Shown: positions 26,501 through 45,354 of the stretch, piece after piece
Layout: each line of letters begins with the position of its first letter
Position numbering within the stretch: the first letter of the stretch is position 1
Assembly (NCBI RefSeq): GCF_000719955.1
Contig: NZ_JOII01000014.1
Coordinates: 1-64,000 of the forward strand
Direction: 5' to 3'
Length of the DNA: 64,000 bases
Source of the DNA: Streptomyces albidoflavus
GTDB lineage: Bacteria > Actinomycetota > Actinomycetes > Streptomycetales > Streptomycetaceae
Position numbers and translations under genes: made by a program
The notes under the pieces: model-generated
The model's database searches: none
Told to the model about the DNA's origin: nothing
What the model saw: only the letters and a program-made list of their open reading frames with translations

Positions 26501-29500
26501 GCGGTCCGCCCACTGTGCGCGGTCGCGGTCCAGGCAGACCGGGACGGCTCCGGACGCGGCCGTCCTCGGCAGCAGTTCCTCCTCGGTGACGACCAGCTGG
26601 ACGGCCGCGTCCTGGAGCATCAGGGCGAGCCGGTCCTCGGGGTAGGACGGGTCGAGCGGGACGAAGGCACCGCCCGCCCGACCGACCGCCAGCAGGGCCG
26701 TGACCGCGCCGGTGCCCCGTCCGGCGCAGACCCCCACCAGGACCCCGGGGCCCACGCCCCGCTCCACCAGGTGGTGGGCGAGCCGGTTGGCCTCGGCGTC
26801 GAGCTGGGCGTACGTCAGTTCGCCGGTGCCGCACCGGACGGCGACGCGGTCGGGCGTCCGGAGGGCCTGCTCGGCGAAGAGCTCCGGCACGGTGCGCGGG
26901 GCCGGGAAGCGGGCCGCCGTGTCGTTGCTGCCGTGCAGCAGGTGCGCGGTCTCCTCGTCGGAGAGCATCGGCAGCAGGTGCAGCGGCGTCTGGGGAGTGG
27001 TGACCAGGGCGTCCAGCAGGCGGTCCAGGTGGCCGGCGAGCCGCTCCACGGTCGTCTCGCCGAACAGGTCGGGGTCGTAGCCCAGGGCCAGGGTGAGCTG
27101 GTCGCCGGCGTGGGCGGTGAGGGTGAGCGGGTAGTTGGTGTGCTCGTCGCTGCGGTAGGTGCCGATCCGGATGCCCTGCTCGGTGGCGCCCTTCTCGTCG
27201 TACGGGTAGTTCTCGAAGACCACGATGGAGTCGAAGAGGCGGGTCTCGCCCAGTCCGCTCCAGCGCTGCACGTCGGCCAGGCCCGCGTACGCGAAGTCGC
27301 GGGCCTCCGCCTGTTCCTCCTGGATACGGCGGAGCCAGGTGAGGGCGGGGCCCTGGTCGCCGACGGGGACCCGGACCGGGACCGTGTCGATGAACAGGCC
27401 GATCATCGCCTCGGCGCCCGGCAGCGAGGTGGGGCGGCCCGAGACGGTGGCGCCGAAGCAGACCTCGTCCTCGCCGCTGTAGCGGGCGAGCAGCGCGGCC
27501 CAGGCCCCCTGCACCAGCGTGTTGACGGTCAGCCGGTGGGTGCGCGCGGTCTCGTACAGCCGCTGCGAGCGGTCGAGGGGGAGCACCACGCGCCGCTCAC
27601 GGGAGGAGCGGGTGGAGTGGGCCTGGACGGGGGCCCGGTCGTACGGCAGCGGGGTGGCGCCCGTGAAGCCCTTCAGCGTCTGCCGCCAGTACCGCTCGGC
27701 GGCGGCCGGGTCCTGGGCGAGGAGCCAGCTCACGTACTGCCGGTAGGGCGGGCGGGCCGGGGCGGGCGCGCGGCCCGCGGTGCCGGCCGCGTACTCCTGG
27801 AAGACGTCGGAGAGGACGTGGGAGAAGCTCCATCCGTCGACCATCATGTGGTGGGTCGACCAGAACATCTCGACCGAGGTGTCGGTGAGCCGCACGACGG
27901 TCAGCCGCAGCAGCGGGACCGAGGTGAGGTCCAGGCTGCGGCCGACGCGCTCGTCCCAGTAGCGGTCGAGCGCCTCCTGCCGCTCGGCGGCGGGCAGCCC
28001 GCGCCAGTCGAGTTGCGTCACGGGCACCTCGACGTCCCGGTGCACGACCTGGACCGGCTCGGGCACGTCCTCCCAGACCACCGAGGTCCGCAGCGCCGGG
28101 GTGCGGTCCACCACGCGCTGCCACGCCCGCGCGAGGGCCCGCGGGTCGGCGACGCCGTCCAGGCGCACGCCGAAGTGGCCGGTGTACATGTCCCGTTCCG
28201 GCTCGGACAGGGAGTGGAAGAGCATGCCGCTCTGGGCCGGGGTCAGCGGGTAGACGTCCTCCACCGTCCCGCCGCCGGTCACCGTGTCCACCTGCACCTG
28301 GTCGAGCCGGACCAGCGGGAAGTCGGAGGGCGTGGCGCCGCCGCTGCCGGGCTCGGCGCAGTGCCGGACGATCTCCCGGAGCGCCTCGGCGAAGGCCCCC
28401 GCCATCCGCTCGACGGTCCGCGGGTGGTGCCGCGCGGACGAGTACGCCCAGTCGAAGCGCAGGACGCCGTCGGCGACGTATCCGTTGACCTCGATGAGGT
28501 ACGGGCGTTCCTGCCCGGGGGCGCGCTCCCTCCCCTCGGTGTCGAGCCGGGCGCGGACCAGGCCGCCGGGGGCTTCGCCCGTGTCGAGGCGCCCCAGGTA
28601 GTTGAAGCTGATCTCGGGCTCCCCGGCACCGGCCAGGGGGCCGTCGGGTCCGGAGAGCCACCGCAGCGCGCCGTGGCCCACTCCGTGGGAGGGGACCGCG
28701 CGCAACTGCTCCTTGACGGCCTTGAGGACGGTGGACCAGCCGGCGCCCGCGTCGGCGCTGAGCACCACGGGGTACAGGGTGGTGAACCAGCCGACGGTGC
28801 GCGACAGGTCGAGATCGGCGAAGAGGTCGGCGCGGCCGTGCCCCTCCAGGGCGACCGGTACGGCGTCGTGGCCGGTGGCGTCGGCGACGGCCCGCCACAC
28901 CGCGCTCAGCAGCAGGTCGTTGGCGCGGGTGCGGTAGGCGGCGGGTGCCTGGCGGAGCAGGGCCTCGGTCTCCTTGGGGGTGAGCCGGACGGTGACGGAG
29001 CGTTCGGTGGCGACGGTGTTGGCGCCTTCGAGGTCCACCGGGAGCCGGCCCGCCTGGGCCCGCGCGGCCTCGACGGCCTTCCAGTACGCCACCTCCTCGG
29101 CGAACCCGCCCGCGGCGGTGTGCTCGCGCAGCCGCACGGCCCACTCCTGGAAGGAGGCGGTCCGGGCGGGCAGCTCGACGGGCCGGCCGGAGCGGGCCTG
29201 CGCGTACCCGGTCTCCAGGTCCTCCAGGAGGACGCGCCAGGACACCACGTCGACCACCAGGTGGTGGGCGGCCAGCAGGAGCCGGGCGGGGGTGCCGGGG
29301 CCGGTGAGGAGGTGGGCCCGCAGCAGCGGCCCCTCGGCGAGGGGGAAGCCCTCCTGGATCCGGGCCGCCGCCTCGGCGACGGCCGCCTCGCGCCGCCCGG
29401 CCGGAAGCCCGCCCAGGTCGGTGCGGGTGAGCAGCGGGCCGTCCTCGGTCTCGGCGATGCGCAGGCGCCAGCCGTCCCCGCCCGGCTCCGCGCGCAGGCG

Positions 29501-32500
29501 CAGGCCGTCGTGGTGGGCCGTCAGGGCGGTGAGGACGGTGCGCAGGGCCGCCTCGTCCGGCTGCTCGCCCAGTTCCAGCAGCATGGTCTGGTTGAACCGG
29601 TCCAGGCTCGCGTCGAGCCGCTCGAAGAACCACCGCTGGACCGGGGTGGCGGGCAGGGGCCCGCTCACCGGCCCGCGCTGGAGCGCCGGGGTGCCGGGGT
29701 GCGGCGCGGCGGCGTCGGCGGCCGCGGCCAGTTCGGCGACGGTCTGGAGCAGGAAGGTCTGCCGCGCGGTCAGCGCCACTCCGGCGTCCCGGGCACGCGA
29801 GACCACCTGGAGACTGAGGATGGAGTCGCCGCCGAGGTCGAAGAAGTTCTCCTCGACACCGACCTGGTCGACCCCCAGCAGCTCGCACCAGATGCGGGCG
29901 ATCACCCGCTCGGTCCCGGTGCGCGGGGCCACCCCCGCCGGGCCCTGCTCCCGGCCCGGGTCGGGCAGGGCGCGCCGGTCGATCTTCCCGTTGGCGTTGA
30001 CGGGCAGGGCGTCCAGGTGGACGAAGGCGGACGGCACCATGTACTCGGGCAGCAGGCCCCGGGCGTGGTGGCGCAGCGCCGCGGTGTCCGGGCCGCTGCC
30101 GCCGGTCACGACGTACGCCACCAGGCGGCGCACGCCGCGCGTGTCCTGCCGGACCGTCACAGCGGCGGCCTGGACGCCGGGACACCGGGCGAGCACGTCC
30201 TCGATCTCGCCGGGCTCGATGCGGAAACCGCGCAGCTTGACCTGGTCGTCGGTCCTGCCCAGGTACTCGACGCTGCCGTCGGGCAGCCAGCGGGCACGGT
30301 CGCCGGCCCGGTACATGCGGGCGCCGGGGGCGCCGAAGGGGTCGGCGACGAAGCGTTCCGCCGTCAGCCCGGGCCTGCCGAGGTAGCCGCGGGCCAGGCC
30401 GGCGCCGGAGAGGTAGACCTCGCCCGGGACGCCGGCCGGCACCGGGCGCAGGAAGCGGTCGAGCAGCCGTACCCGGACGGCGGGCAGCGGGTGCCCGATC
30501 GGCACCGGGCCCTCGCCGAGGCGGGCCGGGTCGAGCGGTCCGGTGACGGTGGCGCAGACGGTGGTCTCGGTGGGGCCGTAGGCGTTGAACATGCGGCGGC
30601 CCGCCGACCAGAGCCGGGCCGTCTCCGGCGGGCAGGCTTCGCCGGCGACCGCGAGGGTCATCCCGGCGGGCAGCTGCCCGGGGTCCATGGCGGTGAGGGC
30701 GCTGGGCGGCAGGGTGGCGTGGGTGACGGCGTGCCGGGTCAGCACGGCGGCGAGGGGGTCGCCGGGCAGCAGTTCGTCCCGGTCGGCGACGACCAGCGCG
30801 CCACCACTGAGGAGGGCGGTGGCCAGCTCGTAGAAGGCCGCGTCGAAGCCGGGCGAGGCGAACTGGAGCACGCGGGAGCCGGGGCCGGCACCGATGGCGC
30901 CGCCGAGGCCCGTCACGAGGCCGTGGACGCCCTGGTGCGTGACGAGGACGCCCTTGGGGCGGCCGGTGGAGCCGGAGGTGAAGATGGCGTACGCGGGATG
31001 CCCGGCGAGCGGCGCCGTCCCGGGCGGTCCTTCGGGCTGCGCCGCCAGTGCGGCGGTGGTGGCGGGGTCGTCCAGCGCCAGGGCCGGGGCGCTCGGGGCG
31101 AGGCGCTCCACCTGGTCCTGGGTGGTGACGAGCAGCGAGGGGCGGGCGTCGTCCAGGATCAGGCGGAGCCGGTCGTCGGGGTGGGAGAGGTCCAGCGGGA
31201 GGTGGGCGGCCCCGCACTTGAGCACGGCGAGCACGGTCACGACCGCCTCGACGGAGCGGGGCAGGCCCACCGCCACGAGCTGTTCGGGTCCGGCGCCGCG
31301 CTGCGCCAGGAGGCGGGCCAGCCGGTCGGCCCGCCGGTCGAGTTCGGCGTAGCTGAGCGTCTCCCCGTCGGAGACGACGGCGGGGGCGAAGGGGCGGGCG
31401 GCGACCTGCTCGGCGAAGAGTTCGGGCACGGTCGCCACGCGGGACGCGGCCCGGTCACCGTGGTCGCCCCACTCGGTGAGGATCCGGCGCCGCTCGTCCT
31501 CGTCGAGCGGGGAGACCTGGTGGAGCGGGACGTGCGGGGCGGCGGCGATCCTCTCCAGCAGCCGGACGAGGGCGGTGGCGAGGGTCCGGGCGGTCCGTGG
31601 GGTGTACAGGTCGGTGTTGTAGCTGAGGGAGGCCGCCAGTTCGCCGTCCCGCTCGGTGAAGTCGAAGGCGAGGTCCATGCTGGAGGTCACCGAGGGGGTG
31701 GGCAGCTCGGAGAGGCGCAGTTCCGGCGGCGTGGTGAGGGCCCCGGGCGGGTTGTGGAGGTTGACGGCCACGTCGACGAGGGCCGGGCGGGAGGGATCGC
31801 GCTCGGGGCGGAGTTCCTCGACGACGCGCTGGTAGGGCACGTCCTGATGCTCCAGCGCGTCGAGCACCGTGGAACGGACGGAGTCGAGCAGCGCGGTGAA
31901 CGGCCGCGACTCGTCGACGGAGGTGCGCAGCACCAGGTTGTTGACGAAGAAGCCGGCCATGCGCTCCGTCTCGGGCCGCTCACGTCCGGAGACCGCGGTG
32001 GCCACCGCCACGTCGGTCTGCCCGCTGCGGCGGGACAGCAGCAGTTCGACGGCGGCGGTGAGCGTCATGAACACGGTCGCCCCCCGCTCCTTGGAGAGCG
32101 CGCGCAGGCGGTCGGCCAGCGGCGCCGGCACGGTGAACGGGTGCAGGGCCCCGGCTCCGCTGCGTACGGCGGGGCGCGGCCGGTCCGTGGGCAGGTCCAG
32201 CGGCTGGAGCCCGTCGAGCCGCTCCCGCCAGTGGCCGAGTCCTCGGCGGGCACCGGGCCGGGCGAGGCGCTCCCTCAGCCAGACGGCGTAGTCCGCGTAC
32301 TGGACGGGGAGTTCGGGGAGGGCGGCGGGCTCGCCGCGGGTCTCGGCGGTGTAGTACGCCATCAGGTCGCCGGTGAGCACCCCGGCCGACCAGCCGTCGG
32401 TGACGATGTGGTGCAGGCTCAGCACCAGGGCGTGCCGCTCGGGCGCGAGGGCGACCAGCAGGGTCCGCAGCAGGGGGCCGCGCCGCAGGTCGAAGGGGGT

Positions 32501-32957
32501 CCGGGCCTCGTCGAGGAGGAGGCGGTCGAGGGCCGGGCCGCGTTCCGGCGCCGGCAGATCCGTCAGGTCGTGGAGGTGGAGCGGGGGGTCCGCGACGGGC
32601 CGGGGGAGCTGCCGGCCGACGCCGTCGCAGGAGTCGAAGACGGTGCGCAGCGCCTCGTGGCGCGCGGCCAGCCGCCGCAGGGCGGCGCTCAGGGCCCGCC
32701 GGTCCAGCGGGCCGTCGAGCCGCACCCCGTGCAGGACGTTGTACTCGATGCTGTCCGGGTCGACCTCGTGCAGGTACCAGAGGCGCTCCTGCGCGGGGGA
32801 GAGGGGCGCGCCGTCCTCCCGGGCGGCGGCCGGGATGGTCTCCGGCGCGCCACGGTCCTGGGCTCGGCTGCCGAGGCGGCTGCGCAGCTGCTCCCTGAGG
32901 TGGGCGGGGAGAGCCGCGATCCGCTCCTCCCGCGATGCCGCCGTGCCGTCCGCAGTC

Positions 32958-32971
<14 letters not shown>
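20573..32971 (-). CDS. NRPS, modules 4-6: C-A-T-E / C-A-T / C-A-T-E, no thioesterase
   Basis: A 4132-residue synthetase. After an N-terminal helix (1-50, possible docking) the order is C4 (HHIVTDG at 187), A4 (515-1000), T4 (Ser1050), E4 (HHLVVDV at 1236), C5 (HHMMVDG at 1707, DCL type after E4), A5 (2025-2530), T5 (Ser2577), C6 (HHIATDG at 2768), A6 (3090-3590), T6 (Ser3640), E6 (HHLVVDA at 3825) and the end. Pocket codes read by eye are A4 DAYTAAAVCK (aromatic-like), A5 DLATLGAVD with the A10 Lys replaced by Thr2521, and A6 DSVEVGTVEK (two Glu, suggesting a basic residue). The ATG overlaps the upstream NRPS by 14 bases. Release is by the adjacent PBP-type enzyme. Confidence 0.95.
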
Positions 32972-41033
<8,062 letters not shown>

Positions 41034-41324
41034 CGAACAGCTCCCTCTCGGACCGGGCTGCCGCCCACCGCGGCCTCGTCACCGTGCATCCGTTCGAGAG
41101 TCTTACGGCGGCCTTCCTGGCGATCCATGTGTTTGACTCGTCCGCTAAACAGGTCCGCCGGGCCCCGGACGGGGACCCGGCGGGCTCCTCCCACCCCACC
41201 CCCGGGGCCCCCTGCCGCGGCGTTCCGGCCATCGCGCCCCGTCCCGCCCCGCCGAACCGGTCATTCCGCCCGGGTGCCGTCCGGACCGGGGAATGCGCCC
41301 CGGCACCCCGGGGTTGCCCCCCAC
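41034..41324. promoter_or_regulatory. divergent promoter region of the NRPS transcript and the exporter
   Basis: These 291 non-coding bases separate the NRPS start from the plus-strand exporter. They include a lower-GC stretch around 41125-41155 with a TTGACT box at about 41131 and TAAACA 14 bases downstream on the plus strand. Spacing is short, so I do not call a promoter with confidence. No obvious palindrome for the cluster regulator is seen. Confidence 0.4.
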
Positions 41325-42677
41325 GTGTCCGATTCAGCTGAGCACCCTCGCGAGCCCGACCCCACCCGTACCCCCGCCCCCACGACGGCCACGGAGCAAC
41401 CCGTCGCGCCCCCGGAGCAGTCCGGGCCCCCCGCCCGCGAACCCATGCCCCTGGCCGTCTACATCCTCGGCCTCGCCGTGTTCGCCCTCGGCACCAGTGA
41501 GTTCATGCTGTCGGGGCTGCTGCCGCCGATCGCACGCGACATGGATGTCACCATTCCGCAGGCGGGGCTGCTGATATCGGCGTTCGCCGTCGGGATGGTG
41601 GTGGGCGCGCCGCTGCTGGCGGTGGCGACGCTGCGGCTGCCGCGCCGGGTGACGCTGATCGCCCTCATCACCGTCTTCGGCCTCGGCCAGGTCGCGGGCG
41701 CCCTCGCTCCCTCGTACGGCGTGCTGTTCGCCTCCCGGGTGGTCAGCGCGCTGGCCTGCGCCGGGTTCTGGGCGGTCGGGGCGGCGGTGGCCATCGCGAT
41801 GGTGCCGGTCACCTCGCGGGCGCGGGCGATGGCCGTGATGATCGGCGGGCTCTCCGTCGCCAACGTCCTCGGGGTGCCGATGGGCGCCTTCCTCGGGGAC
41901 CAGCTCGGCTGGCGGTCGGCGTTCTGGGCGGTGGCGGCGGCCTCGGCGGTGGCGCTGGTCGGGGTGGTGGCGCGGGTGCCGCACATCCCGCGTCCGGCCG
42001 AGAAGCCGGTGCTGCGCAAGGAGTTGGCGATCTACGCGGACCGGCAGGTGTGGCTGGCGATCGTCGCCACCGCCTTCGCGGCGGGCGGCGTCTTCTGCGC
42101 GTTCAGCTACATGGCGCCGCTCCTCACCGACGTGGCGGGACTGGCCGAGTCCTCGGTGCCGTGGGTGCTGGCGCTCTTCGGCGCGGGCGCGCTGGTCGGT
42201 ACGGCGATCGGCGGGCGGGTGGCCGACGCGCACCTCTTCGGCGTCCTGCTGAGCGGGATGGCGGCCTCCGCCGTCTTCCTCACCGCGCTGGCCCTGCTCT
42301 CCTCCACCGCCGCCTTCGCCATCGCCCTCTCCTTCCTGCTGGGCCTCTCGGCCTTCTACACCGCTCCGGCGCTCAACGCCCGCATGTTCAACGTCGCGGG
42401 CGCCGCCCCCACCCTGGCCGGCGCCACCACCACGGCCGCCTTCAACCTCGGCAACACCGGCGGCCCCTGGCTCGGCGGCACCGTCATCGACGCGGGCCTC
42501 GGCTACCCGGCCACCGCCTGGGCGGGCGCGGCCATGCTCCTCGTCGGCATCGCCGCCGTCGCGCTGGCGCTGCGGCTGGGCCGGGGCGGGGGCCGGAGCC
42601 GGGTCGCGGCCCGGTCGGCCGGGCGGTCGGCGGAGGCGGCCGAGCCGCAGGCCGCGCCCGTCTCCGGCACGGCGTAA
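41325..42677 (+). CDS. MFS drug exporter, Cmx/CmrA (chloramphenicol efflux)-like
   Basis: A 12-helix major facilitator. The N-terminus PLAVYILGLAVFALGTSEFMLSGLL and LLISAFAVGMVVGAPLLAV closely recall the Streptomyces CmlR/Cmx chloramphenicol exporters. The GTG at 41325 gives 450 residues with a 40-residue proline-rich cytoplasmic tail. The ATG at 41445 matches the family start and gives 410 residues. Neither has a clear ribosome site. It diverges from the NRPS genes. It may mark the cluster border as a housekeeping drug pump or give self-resistance; no data here decide. Confidence 0.85.
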   Translation: MSDSAEHPREPDPTRTPAPTTATEQPVAPPEQSGPPAREPMPLAVYILGLAVFALGTSEFMLSGLLPPIARDMDVTIPQAGLLISAFAVGMVVGAPLLAVATLRLPRRVTLIALITVFGLGQVAGALAPSYGVLFASRVVSALACAGFWAVGAAVAIAMVPVTSRARAMAVMIGGLSVANVLGVPMGAFLGDQLGWRSAFWAVAAASAVALVGVVARVPHIPRPAEKPVLRKELAIYADRQVWLAIVATAFAAGGVFCAFSYMAPLLTDVAGLAESSVPWVLALFGAGALVGTAIGGRVADAHLFGVLLSGMAASAVFLTALALLSSTAAFAIALSFLLGLSAFYTAPALNARMFNVAGAAPTLAGATTTAAFNLGNTGGPWLGGTVIDAGLGYPATAWAGAAMLLVGIAAVALALRLGRGGGRSRVAARSAGRSAEAAEPQAAPVSGTA

Positions 42678-42719
42678 AAGGCCGAGCCGGAACCGGCCGC
42701 AGCGCCTACCCTCGGCCTC

Positions 42720-43829
42720 ATGCTGGAGATGGGCGCGGATCAGGTGGACGAGGCCGTCGCGGAGTGCGCGGCGCTGCTGCGGTCGGTCGCGGACCGGGAC
42801 TGGGAGGTGCCGGCCGGTTCCCTGGAGTGGTCGGTGCGGCACACGGTGGAGCACGTGGCGGACGATCTCATCGCGTACGCCGCGCAGTTGACCGGCCGCG
42901 CCACCTCCAAGTATGTCGGGTTCGGCATCACCCTCGCGGACGGGATGAGCAACGAGGACGCGATCGGCGTCGTCACCGCCACCGGCGGCCTGCTCTCCTC
43001 CGTCGTCCGCACGACGCCGCCGGGGGTGCGCGGCTGGCACTCCTTCGCGTACGGCGCCGGGGACCGGACCGGGTTCGCGGGGATGGGCGTCGCCGAGGTG
43101 CTGCTGCACACGTACGACATCGCCTGCGGGCTCGGGGTGGAGCGCTGGCGCCCGCCGGGGCAGCTCAGCCAGTCCCTGCTGGCCCACCTCTTCCCGCACG
43201 TGCAGCCGGGCCCCGACCCGGCGCGCACCCTGCTGTGGGCGACCGGCCGCGGCGACCTCCCGGGGCGTCCCAAGGTCACCGCCTGGCACTGGCACAACGC
43301 GATCGTGCTGCCCGTCGAGGACGAGGAGGCCGGGGCGGACGTGCTGGAGCTGCGCGAACTCTCCCCGGCCGCCGCGATGGACCTCTCGGTCGGCGGTACG
43401 GCCGGCCACACCTGGCTCGGCGACGACCCCGACGAGGGCAGCCGCGCGGCGGGCGCCATGGTGGCGCGGGCGTACGCCCGGGGCACGCACCGGCCCGAGT
43501 GGGGCACCTTCGTCCTCGTCCGGGTCCGCGACGAACGGGCGCTGGGCACCCTCGGCTTCCACGGCCCGCCCGACGAGACCGGCAGCGCCGAGGTCGGTTA
43601 CGGCCTCCAGGAGAAGGCCCGCGGCCACGGCCACGCCACCGCCGCCCTGCGCGCCCTCGCCGTCTGGGGCCTGGGCCAGCCGGGCTCCCCCACCCTGCGC
43701 GCCCGCGTCGACCCCGACAACCAGGCGTCCCAGGCCGTCCTGCGCCGCGCCGGTTTCACCCCGGCCGACCCTCCGGTCGTCGAGGACCTGGACGAGGGGA
43801 TGGACCTGCGGTACGAGCGGCGGGGCTGA
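42720..43829 (+). CDS. maleylpyruvate isomerase-like (DinB/mycothiol) domain fused to GNAT acetyltransferase
   Basis: A 369-residue two-domain protein. Residues 1-240 look like the mycothiol-dependent maleylpyruvate isomerase N-terminal/DinB fold, with the helix pattern WEVPAGSLEWSVRHTVEHVADDL, the metal-type His in RHTVEHV, and VLLHTYDIACGLG. Residues 240-369 are a GNAT domain with LGTLGFHGPP, VGYGLQEKARGHGHATAALRALA (acetyl-CoA loop) and ARVDPDNQASQAVLRRAGF. Catalytic residues for isomerisation cannot be confirmed. The fusion may couple thiol chemistry to acetylation (inference). It stands alone between the exporter and a small membrane protein. Confidence 0.82.
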   Translation: MLEMGADQVDEAVAECAALLRSVADRDWEVPAGSLEWSVRHTVEHVADDLIAYAAQLTGRATSKYVGFGITLADGMSNEDAIGVVTATGGLLSSVVRTTPPGVRGWHSFAYGAGDRTGFAGMGVAEVLLHTYDIACGLGVERWRPPGQLSQSLLAHLFPHVQPGPDPARTLLWATGRGDLPGRPKVTAWHWHNAIVLPVEDEEAGADVLELRELSPAAAMDLSVGGTAGHTWLGDDPDEGSRAAGAMVARAYARGTHRPEWGTFVLVRVRDERALGTLGFHGPPDETGSAEVGYGLQEKARGHGHATAALRALAVWGLGQPGSPTLRARVDPDNQASQAVLRRAGFTPADPPVVEDLDEGMDLRYERRG

Positions 43830-43877
43830 GTACGTCTACTCAGGCGCGTACCCCTCCGGTGCGCCACAGTCCTTGCC

Positions 43878-44336
43878 ATGACGCCGAGTTCACCGTCACC
43901 GAGACCCGGAACCAGACTCCCGCCCCCGGCCGGGCCGCGCGAACCGCTGGGCCCGCTGGCCCAGTTCGGCGTGGCGCTGGGGGTGATCGTGCTGGAGCTG
44001 GCGCTGACGGCCGCCGTGCTGCTGGTCTGGTTCTTCGCCGCCCTCCACCTGGACCCCGGGACCCCGGCGCCCGAGGTCTCCCCGGCCCCCTACCTGCTCG
44101 CCGTGGTCGCGATCGGGGTCGGCGCGGGCGCGGTGGCGGTCACCTGGGGCCGCCGGCGGGCGTGGGGCGTGGCCCTCACGCAGGGAGTCATGGCCGCCCT
44201 GCTGACCTGCGGCGCCCTCGTCGGCCTCGCCTACGAGGCCCGCGACGCCGCCCCACAACAGCCGGCGCCCGCCCCCGGCATGGTGGGCTGCCGCAGCGGC
44301 GACCACAGCCAGGAGTGCGCGCACCTGGGCGGCTGA
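43878..44336 (+). CDS. membrane protein, 152 aa (hypothetical)
   Basis: Three hydrophobic helices are seen: residues 28-54 (FGVALGVIVLELALTAAVLL), 71-90 (YLLAVVAIGVGAGAVAVTW) and 97-118 (VALTQGVMAALLTCGALVGL). A proline-rich tail lies at the start and a short outside or cytoplasmic end carries two Cys residues (GCRSGDHSQECAHLGG) that could bind metal or form a disulfide. I recognise no family. The ATG at 43878 is the first in frame after a 48-base gap from the fusion gene. Confidence 0.7.
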   Translation: MTPSSPSPRPGTRLPPPAGPREPLGPLAQFGVALGVIVLELALTAAVLLVWFFAALHLDPGTPAPEVSPAPYLLAVVAIGVGAGAVAVTWGRRRAWGVALTQGVMAALLTCGALVGLAYEARDAAPQQPAPAPGMVGCRSGDHSQECAHLGG

Positions 44337-44642
44337 ACCCGCAGCGGGCCCCGGGCTCCTCCCCATCCCCCGCCGGGAGGAGCCGGGGCTCCGCGTCGCG
44401 CCCCGGTCCCCCGTCCGGGCGCGAGAAGAACCCTGCCAGCACCGCCGGGCCCTGTCCTTGACCAGGAGTCCCCACTTCTCGACCCCGCGTCTCCGGCCCG
44501 GACGACCCGCCTCACTCCCTGCCCGGCGCCTTCCGCAGCGGGAACCAGAGCGCGGCGGCGAGCCGGGCCCGCCGGGTCAGCACGGTGTACGGGACCGGGG
44601 TGGCGCCCGCCCGCTCGGCAGGGGGCGACCATGACCGGCCTG
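44337..44642. other. intergenic region, possible gene remnant on minus strand
   Basis: This 306-base gap lies between two convergent genes. GC-rich inverted repeats near 44350-44395 could act as a terminator. On the minus strand, 44517-44640 is open and reads like a real C-terminus (PVPYTVLTRRARLAAALWFP) ending in TGA, but it has no start codon of its own and runs into the DUF4031 gene in another frame. I take it as a possible decayed gene end, with low confidence. Confidence 0.3.
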
Positions 44643-44912
44643 CTAGGGGGTGCCGTCCCGCCGCTTGCGTCGCCGGAGTCCGGCCCGGGTGAGCAGCAGC
44701 ACCACCTCGCGGCTGGAGACCTCGGCGGCCCCGGCCCGTACCGCGTCCGCGTACCGGTGGGCGGGCAGGTCGTAGTGGTCCCGCTCGAAGGCGCGCGGCG
44801 GCACCCCGATCCGGGCCGCGAAGGCGTGCAGCTCCTCGTAGGAGACGTCGCTGACCAGGTGGGACCAGAGGTGGCCGTGGCCGGGCCAGGTGGGCGGGTC
44901 GATGTAGATCAC
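44643..44912 (-). CDS. DUF4031 domain protein
   Basis: An 89-residue protein of the small actinobacterial/proteobacterial family DUF4031. It starts with IYIDPPTWPGHGHLWSHLVSD, followed by YEELHAFAARIGVPPRAFERDHYDLP and a basic tail (RAGLRRRKRRDG). The HGHLWSHL stretch is the family hallmark. Function is unknown. It starts 10 bases after the stop of the upstream 120-residue gene on the same strand, so both are probably one transcript. Confidence 0.88.
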   Translation of the reverse strand: MIYIDPPTWPGHGHLWSHLVSDVSYEELHAFAARIGVPPRAFERDHYDLPAHRYADAVRAGAAEVSSREVVLLLTRAGLRRRKRRDGTP

Positions 44913-44922
44913 GGGTGTCCCG

Positions 44923-45285
44923 TCAGCCCGCCGGGGTGCCGCCGAGCGAGCCGACCGGCGCGATCACTGCCCCGGCCTTGCCGCACACCCAGTGCGGGTC
45001 CTCGCCCAGCTCCGGTTCGACGTCGAGGGCGTGCGGGTCCTCGTCCCCGCAGACCGGGCAGAGCGGCCAGCGCCCGACCCGCTCCAGCAGGGCGTCCTGC
45101 ACGTCCTGCGCGACCAGCCCGGTGACGTACGCCGCGCCCTCCGGCCACTGCTCGACCCACCAGCGCCGCCCGGCCACCGCGTCCTCCACCAGGTCGGCCT
45201 CCTCGGCCGACCGCACCCCGAGATCGGCGAGGACCGCCGCCCGGGCGGTGTGCAGGGCCTGTTCCGTCCGCGCCATGTCGTTCAT
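44923..45285 (-). CDS. hypothetical protein, 120 aa, with CPxC motif
   Basis: The ATG at 45285 follows GGGGGA closely. The product begins with a helical stretch (MARTEQALHTARAAVLADLG). A WWVEQWPEG segment follows, and then a possible zinc site made of PLCPVCGDEDPHALDVEP and PHWVCGKAG. I know no family name. The pattern suggests a small zinc-ribbon-like protein. It lies directly before the DUF4031 gene and is divergent from the next plus-strand gene, with 69 bases between their starts. Confidence 0.75.
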   Translation of the reverse strand: MNDMARTEQALHTARAAVLADLGVRSAEEADLVEDAVAGRRWWVEQWPEGAAYVTGLVAQDVQDALLERVGRWPLCPVCGDEDPHALDVEPELGEDPHWVCGKAGAVIAPVGSLGGTPAG

Positions 45286-45354
45286 TCCCCCATTGTCCCC
45301 CGGACCCCGGTGACACCGGCGGTGATGTCGGCGGGGCATGGCACGGTGAGGCCC

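Noticed and set aside
29260..29270. E4 and E6 domains inactive because HHxxxDG is HHLVVDV and HHLVVDA
   Set aside because: Both His and the Asp are kept, and the residue after Asp varies in active Streptomyces E domains.
41325..42677. Cluster-specific resistance pump for the peptide
   Set aside because: Sequence is closest to chloramphenicol exporters found outside clusters. Divergent position alone is not enough.
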